Positions 25,517 to 33,103 of a DNA stretch of 37,904 nucleotides are shown here, piece by piece; position 1 is the first letter of the stretch, and each line of letters begins with the position of its first letter. The DNA lies in assembly GCF_009687865.1 (NCBI RefSeq), contig NZ_BLAE01000097.1:1-37904 (forward strand), read 5' to 3'. Source of the DNA: Acrocarpospora macrocephala (GTDB lineage Bacteria > Actinomycetota > Actinomycetes > Streptosporangiales > Streptosporangiaceae). Below the pieces are notes generated by a model. It was not told the origin of the DNA, did not search any database, and saw only the letters and a program-made list of their open reading frames with translations. A program made the position numbers and the translations under genes.

Positions 25517-26889
25517 CAGTGCCCGAGCTCCACGTTCTCCAGCACGCCCAGCGCGTCCGGGATCAGCACGGCCGCCGAGTAGTACGCGCTGACCAGATAC
25601 GAGATCACCGCTTGCTCGTTGATCCCCATGAACCGCACGTTGAGCCCCGGCTCGACCTCGTCCGGCAGGCCCGTCTGGCGCAACCCGACCACGCCCTGGT
25701 CCTCCTCGCCGGTCCGCATCGCCAGGATCGAGGTGGTCTGGGAGTCGCTGATCGGGATCTTGTTGCAGTTCAGGATCGGCACGCCCCGCCAGGCCGGGAC
25801 ATGGCTCCCGTTCACGTCCACCACCGGCGGATACACCCCGCGCTTGGTGCATTCGCGGCCGAAGGCGGCGATGGCGTGCGGGTGCGCGAGGAAGAACTGC
25901 GTCTTGCGCCTGCGGCTGAGCAGCTCGTCGAGGTCGTCGGGCGTGGGCGGCCCGGTCCTGGTGTGGATGCGCTGCTTCAGGTCGGCGTTGTGCAGCAGCC
26001 CGAACTCGCGGTTGTTGATCAGCTCGTACTCCTGCCGCTCGCGCAGCGCCTCGATGGTGAGGCGCAGCTGCTGCTGCGTCTGGTTCATCGGGTCGTTGTA
26101 GAGGTCGGCGACCCGGGTGTGCACGCGGAGCACGGTCTGGGCGACGCTCAGCTCATACTCCCGAGGGGAGACCTCGTAGTCGACGAACGTGCCCGGCAGG
26201 ACGGCCTCGCCGTGGTGCCCGGCCGCGAGCGCGATGGCGGCCTGGCCGTGACCGTCCTGCGGCCGGTCGGCCGCCGACAGGTAGCCGTCCACCTGGGCGC
26301 GCAGCGAGTCGGACTGGGCCAGCAACTCTTCGAACGCCCGCCGGGCCAGGGTCAGCACGGTTCCCGCCGTGGTCGCCTTGACCGTGAACTCCCAGGTGCC
26401 GGGCCCGAGCAGGGACCTGTCCCCGAGATGGTCCCCGTCCGCCAGGTTCCCCAGCACCGCCTCGTCCCCGTAGGGGCCGACCCCCAGCCGGTCAAGCTTC
26501 CCGTGCGCCACCAGCACCACCTCGTCGGCGGGGTCGCCCGAGGCCACGATGATGTCACCCGGCTCGAAGTCACGCTGGGTGAACCGGCCCGCCAGGCGCT
26601 CCAGCGTGTCCGTGTCCTCGTAGCCGCGCAGCAGCGGCAGCTCGCACAACTCCTGCGGGACGACCCGGATCGAGGCCCCCACATTGGTGAAGCTGACCCG
26701 GCCGTCGCCGACGGTGTAGGTGAGCCGCCGGTTGACCCGATAGGCCCCGCCCGACACCTCCACCCACGGCAGCACCTTCAGCAGCCACCGCGACGTGATG
26801 CCCTGCATCTGCGGCACGGTCTTGGTGGTCGTGGCGAGCTTCCGCGCGGCGGCGGTGCCCAGGCTCAGCTGATCGTTCTGAACGGTCAC
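25516..26889 (-). CDS. Family 2B encapsulin shell protein with cyclic-nucleotide-binding domain
   Basis: The 457-aa product matches the SrpI-like family 2 encapsulins, virus-capsid-fold (HK97) proteins that self-assemble into enzyme-holding shells. An N-terminal arm (1-75, with [20 protein letters not shown]) leads into a Crp-like cyclic-nucleotide-binding domain inserted at about 85-205 ([20 protein letters not shown] and [17 protein letters not shown]), which defines subfamily 2B. The HK97 shell domain follows (about 220-457, including [16 protein letters not shown] and the [21 protein letters not shown]-terminal block). It is often mis-annotated as a Crp-type regulator, but no HTH is present. 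GTG 26889 follows GAGGAG. The coupled polyprenyl synthase is the likely cargo. Confidence 0.93.
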   Translation of the reverse strand: MTVQNDQLSLGTAAARKLATTTKTVPQMQGITSRWLLKVLPWVEVSGGAYRVNRRLTYTVGDGRVSFTNVGASIRVVPQELCELPLLRGYEDTDTLERLAGRFTQRDFEPGDIIVASGDPADEVVLVAHGKLDRLGVGPYGDEAVLGNLADGDHLGDRSLLGPGTWEFTVKATTAGTVLTLARRAFEELLAQSDSLRAQVDGYLSAADRPQDGHGQAAIALAAGHHGEAVLPGTFVDYEVSPREYELSVAQTVLRVHTRVADLYNDPMNQTQQQLRLTIEALRERQEYELINNREFGLLHNADLKQRIHTRTGPPTPDDLDELLSRRRKTQFFLAHPHAIAAFGRECTKRGVYPPVVDVNGSHVPAWRGVPILNCNKIPISDSQTTSILAMRTGEEDQGVVGLRQTGLPDEVEPGLNVRFMGINEQAVISYLVSAYYSAAVLIPDALGVLENVELGH

Positions 26890-26979
26890 AATTCACTCCT
26901 CAGGTCGCGAAGCGGAGTGGCCCTATGGCGCCGGGCCGGTGACATCCATTCCGGAGGAAACGCCCTCCAGGTCCTGCTC

Positions 26980-27078
26980 TCAGCGGCCGATGGTTTCGCT
27001 GACGTCGAATTCGGTGGCCTTCGGTGGTTTACGTGCGGCAGCCGTACCCAGTCTCAGCTGGTGCTTCTCCACCGTCAC
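26980..27078 (-). CDS. 32-aa ORF repeating the encapsulin N-terminus
   Basis: GTG 27078 follows GGGAGG at 7 nt. The peptide starts [17 protein letters not shown], matching the encapsulin start ([17 protein letters not shown]) at 12 of 17 positions, then continues with 15 unrelated residues (PPKATEFDVSETIGR) to a stop. It lies 90 bp upstream of the shell gene on the same predicted transcript. It may be the 5' remnant of a second, lost encapsulin gene, or a small peptide that mimics the shell arm. The good ribosome site and clean stop keep the second option open. Confidence 0.5.
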   Translation of the reverse strand: MTVEKHQLRLGTAAARKPPKATEFDVSETIGR

Positions 27079-27167
27079 TAGCCACCCTCCCGACGATCGG
27101 CGAAAAATAACCGGGGCACGGTATTTGACTCAACCTTTAGACGACTTTGGGCCCCCGGTCGGGATCA

Positions 27168-27217
27168 ATAATGGTCCGCGCCCATTCCCGGTGTCAAATT
27201 CGAGTTCTCATTCGAAT
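27168..27217 (-). promoter_or_regulatory. Predicted promoter and inverted repeat for the encapsulin operon
   Basis: On the minus strand TTGACA (27197-27192) and CATTAT (27173-27168) are 18 nt apart, a good vegetative promoter with a start near 27160. Right behind the -35 lies the inverted repeat ATTCGA-N8-TCGAAT (27198-27217), a candidate activator or repressor site. The 5' leader of about 80 nt leads to the 32-codon ORF. Confidence 0.55.
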
Positions 27218-27362
27218 GCGCAAACACAATTTCAAAGTAAATAAACGAAATTGCGGGATATGTCGCGATTGGCCAAGGATTCCCGGAGTGGACGCGGGTA
27301 ATGTTGTGGCGCGCGCGGGAGCGGCGTTTGGTCCGTCACCGATTGGTTTGACCGTTAGGCGG

Positions 27363-27509
27363 TCATGGAGGAGGGTGAAGGTTCATGCCGCCGAACACCT
27401 GCCCGGCCTGGATCGCCGTTTCATGGACGCGCGCGTCTCCGCCGACCGTGTTGGTCGTGGTGTGCGATTGCTGGACGAGTTGCGCGTTGGCGGAGTCCCA
27501 CGAGGACAA
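27363..27509 (-). CDS. Possible 48-aa ORF or gene remnant with a Q-A-G / G-G motif
   Basis: From TTG 27509 a 48-codon frame ends in ARVHETAIQAGQVFGGMNLH followed by three prolines. This resembles the N-terminus of the NB-ARC protein encoded at 35160-37235 (GTVHGPAVQARDVRGGIHIH), a short pattern seen in actinobacterial STAND proteins. There is no convincing ribosome site, and the frame stays open further upstream without a good start. It may be the broken end of a larger gene rather than a working one. The rest of 27079-27640 holds no other gene I can support. Confidence 0.3.
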   Translation of the reverse strand: MSSWDSANAQLVQQSHTTTNTVGGDARVHETAIQAGQVFGGMNLHPPP

Positions 27510-27584
27510 TATGGCCTGGTCGGCGAGTCGCGAGAGAAGTGGGCAGTCGGCGTAGTTCGCGGAAGATCGCGATTTCGTATTATT

Positions 27585-27620
27585 CTGGATGAGAGACGAA
27601 CATTACCGCCTCTCATCCAG
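27585..27620 (-). terminator. 11-bp hairpin downstream of the secreted-peptide ORF
   Basis: CTGGATGAGAG and CTCTCATCCAG (27585-27595 and 27610-27620) form a perfect 11-bp stem with a 14-nt loop. On the minus strand it comes 20 nt after the peptide stop and is followed by AATAATACG, so it is a plausible terminator without a full U-tract. The 20 nt before it read GTGTAGCTCAGCGGCAGA, which looks like a tRNA D-arm, but no complete tRNA can be folded. Confidence 0.45.
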
Positions 27621-27640
27621 AGTCTGCCGCTGAGCTACAC

Positions 27641-27766
27641 CTAATTGCTTATGCTTGTTACGCTATGCTTGGTGTGACTCGGCGAAGAATTCACGAAATC
27701 GGCAAACTGCACCGACGTCATGAACATGAGAGCGCTCGCGAGGAGCGCTGCACATTTCTTCTTCAC
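27641..27766 (-). CDS. 41-aa putative secreted peptide, candidate signal for the adjacent AfsR-type regulator
   Basis: GTG 27766 follows GGGAG at 4 nt. The peptide starts VKKKCAALLASALMFMTSVQ: a lysine-rich start and a 17-residue hydrophobic core, a textbook signal peptide. Then come FADFVNSSPS and a polar, Ser/Thr/His-rich tail ending SVTSISN. Cleavage after QFA would leave about 18 residues. The frame is open further upstream, but only this start has a ribosome site. It lies 205 bp downstream of the AfsR-type gene on the same strand, with its own predicted promoter and hairpin. Short exported peptides next to TPR regulators are the hallmark of RRNPP-type signalling in Firmicutes; here that role is inference. 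I recognise no family. Confidence 0.5.
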   Translation of the reverse strand: MKKKCAALLASALMFMTSVQFADFVNSSPSHTKHSVTSISN

Positions 27767-27855
27767 TTGTCTCCCAGAGGAGCTTGATCTCGACGTGGGC
27801 AGGGCACACGTATATGAAGCACATATATGGCGATGTGCCCGGCGTTGCGAGAGTA

Positions 27856-27895
27856 ATTCTATACCTTCAGATAGGTGCCCTTGACCGCCAGATAG
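27856..27895 (-). promoter_or_regulatory. SARP-like promoter upstream of the secreted-peptide ORF
   Basis: On the minus strand two exact CTATCTG heptamers (27895-27889 and 27874-27868) lie 21 bp apart, close to two helical turns. The second ends 4 nt before a TATAGA -10 box (27863-27858). There is no good -35. Direct heptamer repeats in place of the -35, on one DNA face, are how SARP regulators act. The expected transcript starts about 85 nt before the peptide GTG. Confidence 0.45.
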
Positions 27896-27971
27896 CACCC
27901 ATTTTTCGGGCTGTTAGGGTGTTTGTGAATAGAATAGCTATTGCTAGATATATGGGGTGGTCTGTCGGGTT

Positions 27972-30900
27972 TTAGTCGTATCTCTCTACTTGCGCGAGTC
28001 GCAAGCGTGCCGCAGGGCCCTCCGGCACGCCCATACGTTCGAACTCCCCGATTGCCTGGCGCCAGTACCGTTCCGCCTGGCTGGGGTCGCTTCGCACGAG
28101 CGCGCTGCCCATCCGATCCAGGTTCAGCGACTCCTGATACACGTCGCCTATGCCCCGGGCGATCTCCAGAGCCTGCCGGTAGTAGTCCAGGGCGGTCTCC
28201 AGCCGACCGGCCCTCTCATAGACCTCGCCCATGCCGCGCAGAGCCAGGCACTGCTCGTACCTCTCGGAGATCTCCCGAGCGAGCGACAGGGCCCTCTGAT
28301 GGTGCGCCAGGGCCTGGTCATCGCGATCCATGAGCCCATAGCAGAAGCCGGTCTGGTTGAGCACATCCGAGATTCCCCGGCGGTCGCCCACCTGGCCGTA
28401 AATCTGCGACGATCGGCGATACGAGTCAAGAGCCGCTGAATAGTCGCCGATGTGCTGCAGGACGTTGGCCATGTTGCACAACCAAATTGCCTGGTGCTGG
28501 CGGCTCATGTCGGGGCTGATCGTCGCCGCCTGCTCCAGAAGCGCCCGCGCCGAGGCGTACCGGCCCAGGCGGAGTTCGAACTCCTGCCAGTTGTTCAGGG
28601 TGACCAGTTGCCCCCGCGCGTCCCCGAGCCGCTGATAGACCCGCAGCGCCTGCTGCATCCGCTCGGCCGCCTGTGAGAAATCCCCCTGATGATAGGCGAG
28701 GATGCTGATGCTGTTCAGACTCGCCGCCTCGCCCCGCAGATCCCCCAGCGACCGGCGGATGTCCAGCGCCTGCCCGCAGTAGTCGAACGCGGCCTCGAAG
28801 TCCGAACGATGCCAGTGAACCAGCCCGATCTGGTCTAGGAGTTCCGCCACCCCGGCCTGGTCGCCGAGCCCGCGCCGGATGGCCAGTCCCTCCGTCGCGT
28901 GCCGTAGCGCGTGCTCCAGGTTCCCGCCTCGCCACCGAACCTTGGCGAGATCGCTCAGGGCGGTGGCCAGCCCCGCTTGGTCTTCCAGTTCGTGCCATGC
29001 GGTGACCGCGCACTCGTGCAACTCGGCGGCCATGTCCCAGTGCCCGGCGTCTTCCAGGAAGGTGCTGAGCACATGCGGGAGCAGGGCCGCGTGCCGGGTC
29101 CACCGCTCTTCGGCGGCGTGCCGGACGAGTTGCCGCAGATTATCGAGTTCGGTCTCCAGCCAGTCTCGCGCTTGCTCCGCGCTGGCCATGCCAGGCCGTA
29201 CCGGCGGCAGATAGGTCACCACGACGGCGGCGCGCTCGCGCTGGGGGTGGAGGAGGCGGTCGGCCTGGTCGGCGGCGAAGAGGTACAGATCGAGGATCCT
29301 GATCAAGGTCTGGCGGCGCTGGGCGAGCGGCTCGCGACCGGCTAACAGGCGGGCGTACTCGCCGATGAGGTCGTGGAAGCGGTACCGGCCGTGCTGGGGT
29401 TCGGCGATGAGGTGGTGGTCGAGAAGGCCGTCCAGGACGCCTTCGACCGTGGCCTTGTCCCCCTGGAGCAGGGCGCACGCGGATTCGATGGTGAAATCGG
29501 TGCCGGGATGCAGGCCGAGAAGGCGGAACGCGCGCTGGTGAACCTCGTCGAGTTCGTGGAAGGACAGTTCGAAGGCGGCCGTGATCTCGCGGTTCCCCGC
29601 GTGGATTTCGGACAGCCGGCGCCGCTGGTCACCGAGTCGGGCCAGCAGGTCGGCGACGCGCAGGGCAGGGCGGACGCGCAGACGGCTGCCGACGAGCTGG
29701 ATGGCGAGCGGAAGATAGCCGCAGAGCCGGACGACCGAGGCGATGTGCAAGGCCTCGCGGTGGCGGCGCGGGCCGATGACGCGGTCGAACAGGGTGGTGG
29801 CGTCGTCGGGCGGGAGGGCGTCGAGGGTGACCGACAGCACGTCGTCGAGCCCGGCCAAGCGGCGGCGGCTGGTGATCAGGACCAGGCAGCCGGGCGTGCC
29901 GGGCAGCAGGTGGCCGATCTGGTCGTGGCCGGTGGCGTCGTCCAGGACGATGAGCATCCGGCGCCGGGCCAACTCGGTGCGCCAGAGGGTGGCCCGCTCC
30001 TCCAGGCCCTGCGGGATCTGCGCGGCGGGCACTCCCAGCACGCGGAGCAGCCGTCCCAGCGCGGTGGCGGCGTCGACCGAGGATTGTTCCGCGTGATGGC
30101 CGTAGAGGTTGAGGTAGAGCTGCCCGTCAGGGTATTCCGGGGTGAGCCGGTGTGCCAGGTGCAGGGCCAGCGCGGTCTTCCCGACCCCGGGCATGCCGTC
30201 CACAGCCAGCACCGTCACCGCGTTCGCCCGTGCCGCCGCCATGGCCGTGAGCTGCCGGATCTCATCCGTACGTCCGGTGAAGGTGAACACGTCGCGCGGC
30301 AGGTTGTTGGGCGCGTCCGGCCGGCGGCGCGGAGCGGGCCGCAGCGACGGGTCGCCGCGCAGGATGCGCTGGTGGAGTTCGCGCAGGCGGTGGCCGGTCT
30401 CGGTGCCGTGGTCGGTGGTGAGGCGGCGGTGCGCTGCCCGGTAGACCTCCAGAGCGCTGGTCACCCGCCCACTGCGGTGCAGGGCGAGCATCTGCAGTTC
30501 GACCAGCTTCTCGTCGTACGGATAACGCGCGATGAGTTCGGCGAGTTCGGCGGTGATGTCGGCGTGGTGGCCGAGCCGGAGTTCCAGTTTGCTCCGCTCG
30601 ACGCTGGCCGCCAGGAACTCGTCGTCAAGGTTCTGCCTGGTCCTGGCCACCCACGAGCCGGAAAGGCCGCCCAGCGGCTCGCCCCGCCAGAGTCCGACCG
30701 CCTCCCGCAGCAGTTGCGCGGCCTGCTCGCCGTCGCCGGTTCCCTCGATGGTCCTGGCCTGCGCCCGCAATTGCCGGAACCGGTGATAGTCGACGTTCTC
30801 CGGATCGGTTTCTAGAACATATGCGCCAGAACGATGGTGCAGATATGCGTCTTCTCCGATATCCTGCAGTCGAGCCTTGATCCGCGACATGTTGGTGTGA

Positions 30901-31085
30901 ATTCCGGACCGTGCTTTTGGTGGCGGATCGTCGTCCCATATCTTGTTCATCAGAGAATCGATGGATACCGGCTGGCCCGGGGCGAGTGCTAGAACTGCCA
31001 GGATGAGGCGTTCTCGGGCATAGCCAGCGTGATGGCGTTCCCGGGCAGCCCAGAGTTCTACCGGGCCCAATATGCGAAATTCCAC
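27972..31085 (-). CDS. AfsR/SARP-family regulator with BTAD, NB-ARC and TPR domains
   Basis: The 1037-aa protein has an OmpR-like winged helix (1-95), a bacterial transcriptional activation domain (BTAD, about 96-245; DYHRFRQLRAQA, ALEVYRAAHRRL), a STAND-type NB-ARC ATPase (about 265-560; P-loop GMPGVGKTAL at 297-306, Walker B MLIVLDDA) and a long TPR array (about 690-1030) with repeats such as ALDSYRRSSQIYGQVGDRRG. AfsR of Streptomyces has the same order and activates secondary-metabolite genes; the TPR part senses a partner. GTG 31085 follows AAAGGGG at 5 nt. The secreted-peptide ORF and its SARP-like promoter lie just downstream, so autocrine control is possible (inference). No biosynthetic cluster adjoins it except the distant Pls genes. 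Confidence 0.93.
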   Translation of the reverse strand: MEFRILGPVELWAARERHHAGYARERLILAVLALAPGQPVSIDSLMNKIWDDDPPPKARSGIHTNMSRIKARLQDIGEDAYLHHRSGAYVLETDPENVDYHRFRQLRAQARTIEGTGDGEQAAQLLREAVGLWRGEPLGGLSGSWVARTRQNLDDEFLAASVERSKLELRLGHHADITAELAELIARYPYDEKLVELQMLALHRSGRVTSALEVYRAAHRRLTTDHGTETGHRLRELHQRILRGDPSLRPAPRRRPDAPNNLPRDVFTFTGRTDEIRQLTAMAAARANAVTVLAVDGMPGVGKTALALHLAHRLTPEYPDGQLYLNLYGHHAEQSSVDAATALGRLLRVLGVPAAQIPQGLEERATLWRTELARRRMLIVLDDATGHDQIGHLLPGTPGCLVLITSRRRLAGLDDVLSVTLDALPPDDATTLFDRVIGPRRHREALHIASVVRLCGYLPLAIQLVGSRLRVRPALRVADLLARLGDQRRRLSEIHAGNREITAAFELSFHELDEVHQRAFRLLGLHPGTDFTIESACALLQGDKATVEGVLDGLLDHHLIAEPQHGRYRFHDLIGEYARLLAGREPLAQRRQTLIRILDLYLFAADQADRLLHPQRERAAVVVTYLPPVRPGMASAEQARDWLETELDNLRQLVRHAAEERWTRHAALLPHVLSTFLEDAGHWDMAAELHECAVTAWHELEDQAGLATALSDLAKVRWRGGNLEHALRHATEGLAIRRGLGDQAGVAELLDQIGLVHWHRSDFEAAFDYCGQALDIRRSLGDLRGEAASLNSISILAYHQGDFSQAAERMQQALRVYQRLGDARGQLVTLNNWQEFELRLGRYASARALLEQAATISPDMSRQHQAIWLCNMANVLQHIGDYSAALDSYRRSSQIYGQVGDRRGISDVLNQTGFCYGLMDRDDQALAHHQRALSLAREISERYEQCLALRGMGEVYERAGRLETALDYYRQALEIARGIGDVYQESLNLDRMGSALVRSDPSQAERYWRQAIGEFERMGVPEGPAARLRLAQVERYD

Positions 31086-31301
31086 ACAAGCCCCTTTGTG
31101 GGGGACGTGTATTCCTTAGGCCAAAGTTTTTCACCTTCGTCAATGGAAATCCAGTTGACCAGGTCGCGTGAACTGTACTGACAGAGTCAGTAAGGTTTCC
31201 GCAAGGGTTTCTGCAAGGTCTGGCGCGGACGCTCACGACAAGGGGTGATTCGGGGGGATTGCCCACATCTGGAGCGTGAGCGAGGGGGCTGCAGAGGCAG
31301 T
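31086..31301. promoter_or_regulatory. Divergent control region with short repeats
   Basis: The 216 bp between the AfsR-type gene and the transferase gene contain TTGACG (31143-31138) and TAAGGA (31118-31113) on the minus strand with 19-nt spacing, a weak promoter candidate. A perfect palindrome ACTGAC-AGA-GTCAGT lies at 31177-31191. Two tandem 12-bp units, GGTTTCCGCAAG and GGTTTCTGCAAG, lie at 31194-31217. The direct repeats could be SARP or other activator sites for the rightward operon. Confidence 0.4.
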
Positions 31302-32528
31302 ATGCCAAGTCTGGAATGGAGCCGGGTCCCGGTCGGGCCCGAGGCCCGCAGATGGGTCACACGAGGGAACTGCAAGACCGTTCTGGTGGTCGTCCACACC
31401 GTCACGTCGGGACAGCGCCTGCTGGAGGCGGTCCAGCTGGTCCAGTCGGACCTGCGGGTCCAGGTGCTGTTCACGATCGCGAAGGATGTGTTCAACAACG
31501 GGGTCGAAGAGTTCGTGGAGAGCCTCGACGGCGGGGTGCTGCTGCCCTGGCAGCAGGCCGTGAACGAGCGCTTCGACCTGGCCATTGCGGCCAGTCTCGG
31601 GTCGGTACACGAGATCAACGCGCCGCTGATCGTGATGGAACATGGGGCCGGATTCAACAAGTTCGTCCCGCGTACGCCCGGCCGGCGCGTGGCCGGCGCG
31701 CGCGCCACGTACGGGATGGACCCGCAGCGCCTGCTCCGGGACGGCGCCGTCATCCCGGACGCGATCGTGCTGCCGCACCAGAGCGATCTGGTCCGGCTGG
31801 CCAGGCAATGCCCGCAGGCGCTGCCGTCGGCGGAGGTGATCGGCGACCCGATCTACGACCGGCTGGCGGTCAGCCTCGACGATCGCGCGCTGTACCGGCG
31901 GGCGCTGGACGTACGGCCCCGCCAGAAGCTGGTCGCGGTCAGCTCCACCTGGGGCACCGAGTCGTTGTTCGGCAAATCCGACCTGATGAGCCGCCTGGTC
32001 CGCCAGCTGCCCGCCAGCGAGTACAAGGTGGTCGCGCTGCTGCACCCCAACATCTGGTCCGCGCACGGGGCGAGGCAGGTCCGCGCCTGGCTGGCCGACA
32101 GCCAGCGCCGGGGGCTCCAGGTGGTGCAGCCCCAGGACGAATGGCTCGGCGTGCTCGTCGCGGCCGACTGGGTGGTCGGCGACCACGGTTCCGCAACGCT
32201 TTACGGCGCGTCCATCGGCAAGCCGACCCTGCTGGCCAGGTTCCCGTCCGAGGACGTGGACCCGAACTCCCCGCTCGGCGAGCTGGCCGCGGTCGCGCCG
32301 CGGATCAACCGCTACCAGCCGCTGGCGACCCAGCTCACCCGGGCCGCCGCCGCGCTCAAGCCCGAGCACTCCCAGCGGGTGGAGGAGCGGCTCACCTCGG
32401 CCCCCGGCCAGTTCCACCGCAACATGCGGCGGCTGATGTACCGGCTGATGAACCTGCGCCAGCCCGCGTCCATCCCGGTCGCCACCCCGGTCCCGATGCC
32501 GTTCCTCACCCCGTACCACGGAGGCTGA
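31302..32528 (+). CDS. CDP-glycerol glycerophosphotransferase-like (GT-B fold) protein
   Basis: The 408-aa cytosolic protein has two Rossmann-like halves. The first has VLVVVHTVTSGQRLLEAVQL and a NAPLIVMEHGAGFNKF block. The second has LVAVSSTWGTESLFG, VVALLHPN and VVGDHGSATLYGASIGKPTLL. The order of a histidine-containing HP-N loop and a GDHGS nucleotide/phosphate site is that of CDP-glycerol:poly(glycerophosphate) transferases and related GT-B enzymes. It could add a polyol phosphate or sugar to a wall polymer or a small molecule. I chose ATG 31302, with AGAGG just upstream. The gene after it starts 2 nt past its stop. Assignment is by motif pattern and substrate is unknown. Confidence 0.6.
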   Translation: MPSLEWSRVPVGPEARRWVTRGNCKTVLVVVHTVTSGQRLLEAVQLVQSDLRVQVLFTIAKDVFNNGVEEFVESLDGGVLLPWQQAVNERFDLAIAASLGSVHEINAPLIVMEHGAGFNKFVPRTPGRRVAGARATYGMDPQRLLRDGAVIPDAIVLPHQSDLVRLARQCPQALPSAEVIGDPIYDRLAVSLDDRALYRRALDVRPRQKLVAVSSTWGTESLFGKSDLMSRLVRQLPASEYKVVALLHPNIWSAHGARQVRAWLADSQRRGLQVVQPQDEWLGVLVAADWVVGDHGSATLYGASIGKPTLLARFPSEDVDPNSPLGELAAVAPRINRYQPLATQLTRAAAALKPEHSQRVEERLTSAPGQFHRNMRRLMYRLMNLRQPASIPVATPVPMPFLTPYHGG

Positions 32529-32530
32529 TC

Positions 32531-33103
32531 GTGCTCGACAAACTCGTCGTCGCCCACTTCTTCGGGCAGCGCCAGCCGCTGGCGCTGGACCGGACGCCGC
32601 CGCTCGCCCCGCGCGCGGCCGTGCCCGCGGTCCTGGTCATCCCCCGGGAGGGTCCGCCGCTCGAGCCCCACCTGATGGTGGTGACCGGCCCGTCGGCCGC
32701 CCAGGGCCTGCCATCCGCCGACGCCCACATCGTGGTCGACTCCGACGACGCCCGGGACCAGCGCTGGCAGGAACTGGCCGACGTGCTGATCACCCGGCAC
32801 GAGGTGGCGGGCCTGCTGGACCGCCACGTCGGCTGCGCGGTCGCCGTGGCCCGGCAGCCGGGCGGCTGCCTGGTCGGCCTGCGGCACGGCCCGCTGGCGC
32901 AGATCACCGGGCTCGCCGGGCTCCTCGCCGGCGCCGACCCGTGGCCCGCCACCTTCGGCTCGCTGCTCTACTGCTGGCTGTCCGCCAGGCTCCCGCTGTA
33001 CGGCCTGACCACGGCCACCGTGATCGCGGGCCACTACCGGGACGGCCGCCACTTCGAGGTGGCCGGCCGCGTACGGATCACGGTGAGCGAGGCGGCGGCA
33101 TGA
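32531..33103 (+). CDS. Protein of unknown family, middle gene of the GT-B/PfkB operon
   Basis: GTG 32531 gives a 190-aa soluble protein of mixed alpha/beta character. No catalytic signature, membrane segment or signal peptide is evident. It has LMVVTGPSAAQG and HIVVDSDDARDQRW early on, and LLYCWLSARLPLYGLTTATVIA and the strand pair EVAGRVRITVSEA at the end. The start lies 2 nt after the transferase stop, and its own stop overlaps the kinase start (ATGA), so it is made with both neighbours and probably works with them. I cannot name a function. The frame is open upstream through the previous gene, but that part is a shadow. Confidence 0.7.
   Translation: MLDKLVVAHFFGQRQPLALDRTPPLAPRAAVPAVLVIPREGPPLEPHLMVVTGPSAAQGLPSADAHIVVDSDDARDQRWQELADVLITRHEVAGLLDRHVGCAVAVARQPGGCLVGLRHGPLAQITGLAGLLAGADPWPATFGSLLYCWLSARLPLYGLTTATVIAGHYRDGRHFEVAGRVRITVSEAAA

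Noticed and set aside
25516-26889. Crp/Fnr-type transcription factor
   Set aside because: A cyclic-nucleotide-binding domain is present, but there is no C-terminal HTH; the rest fits the HK97-fold encapsulin shell.
27147-27644. 165-aa plus-strand open frame
   Set aside because: Arg-rich composition with no motif or ribosome site; it overlaps the promoter of the encapsulin operon and a stable hairpin.
27784-27975. 63-aa plus-strand ORF (starts MISTWAGHTYMKHI)
   Set aside because: No ribosome site, mixed codon use, and it runs antisense to the better-supported peptide leader and SARP-like promoter.
29373-30815. 480-codon open frame on the plus strand
   Set aside because: Antisense shadow of the AfsR-type regulator; no motif, and the opposite strand encodes P-loop, BTAD and TPR sequences.
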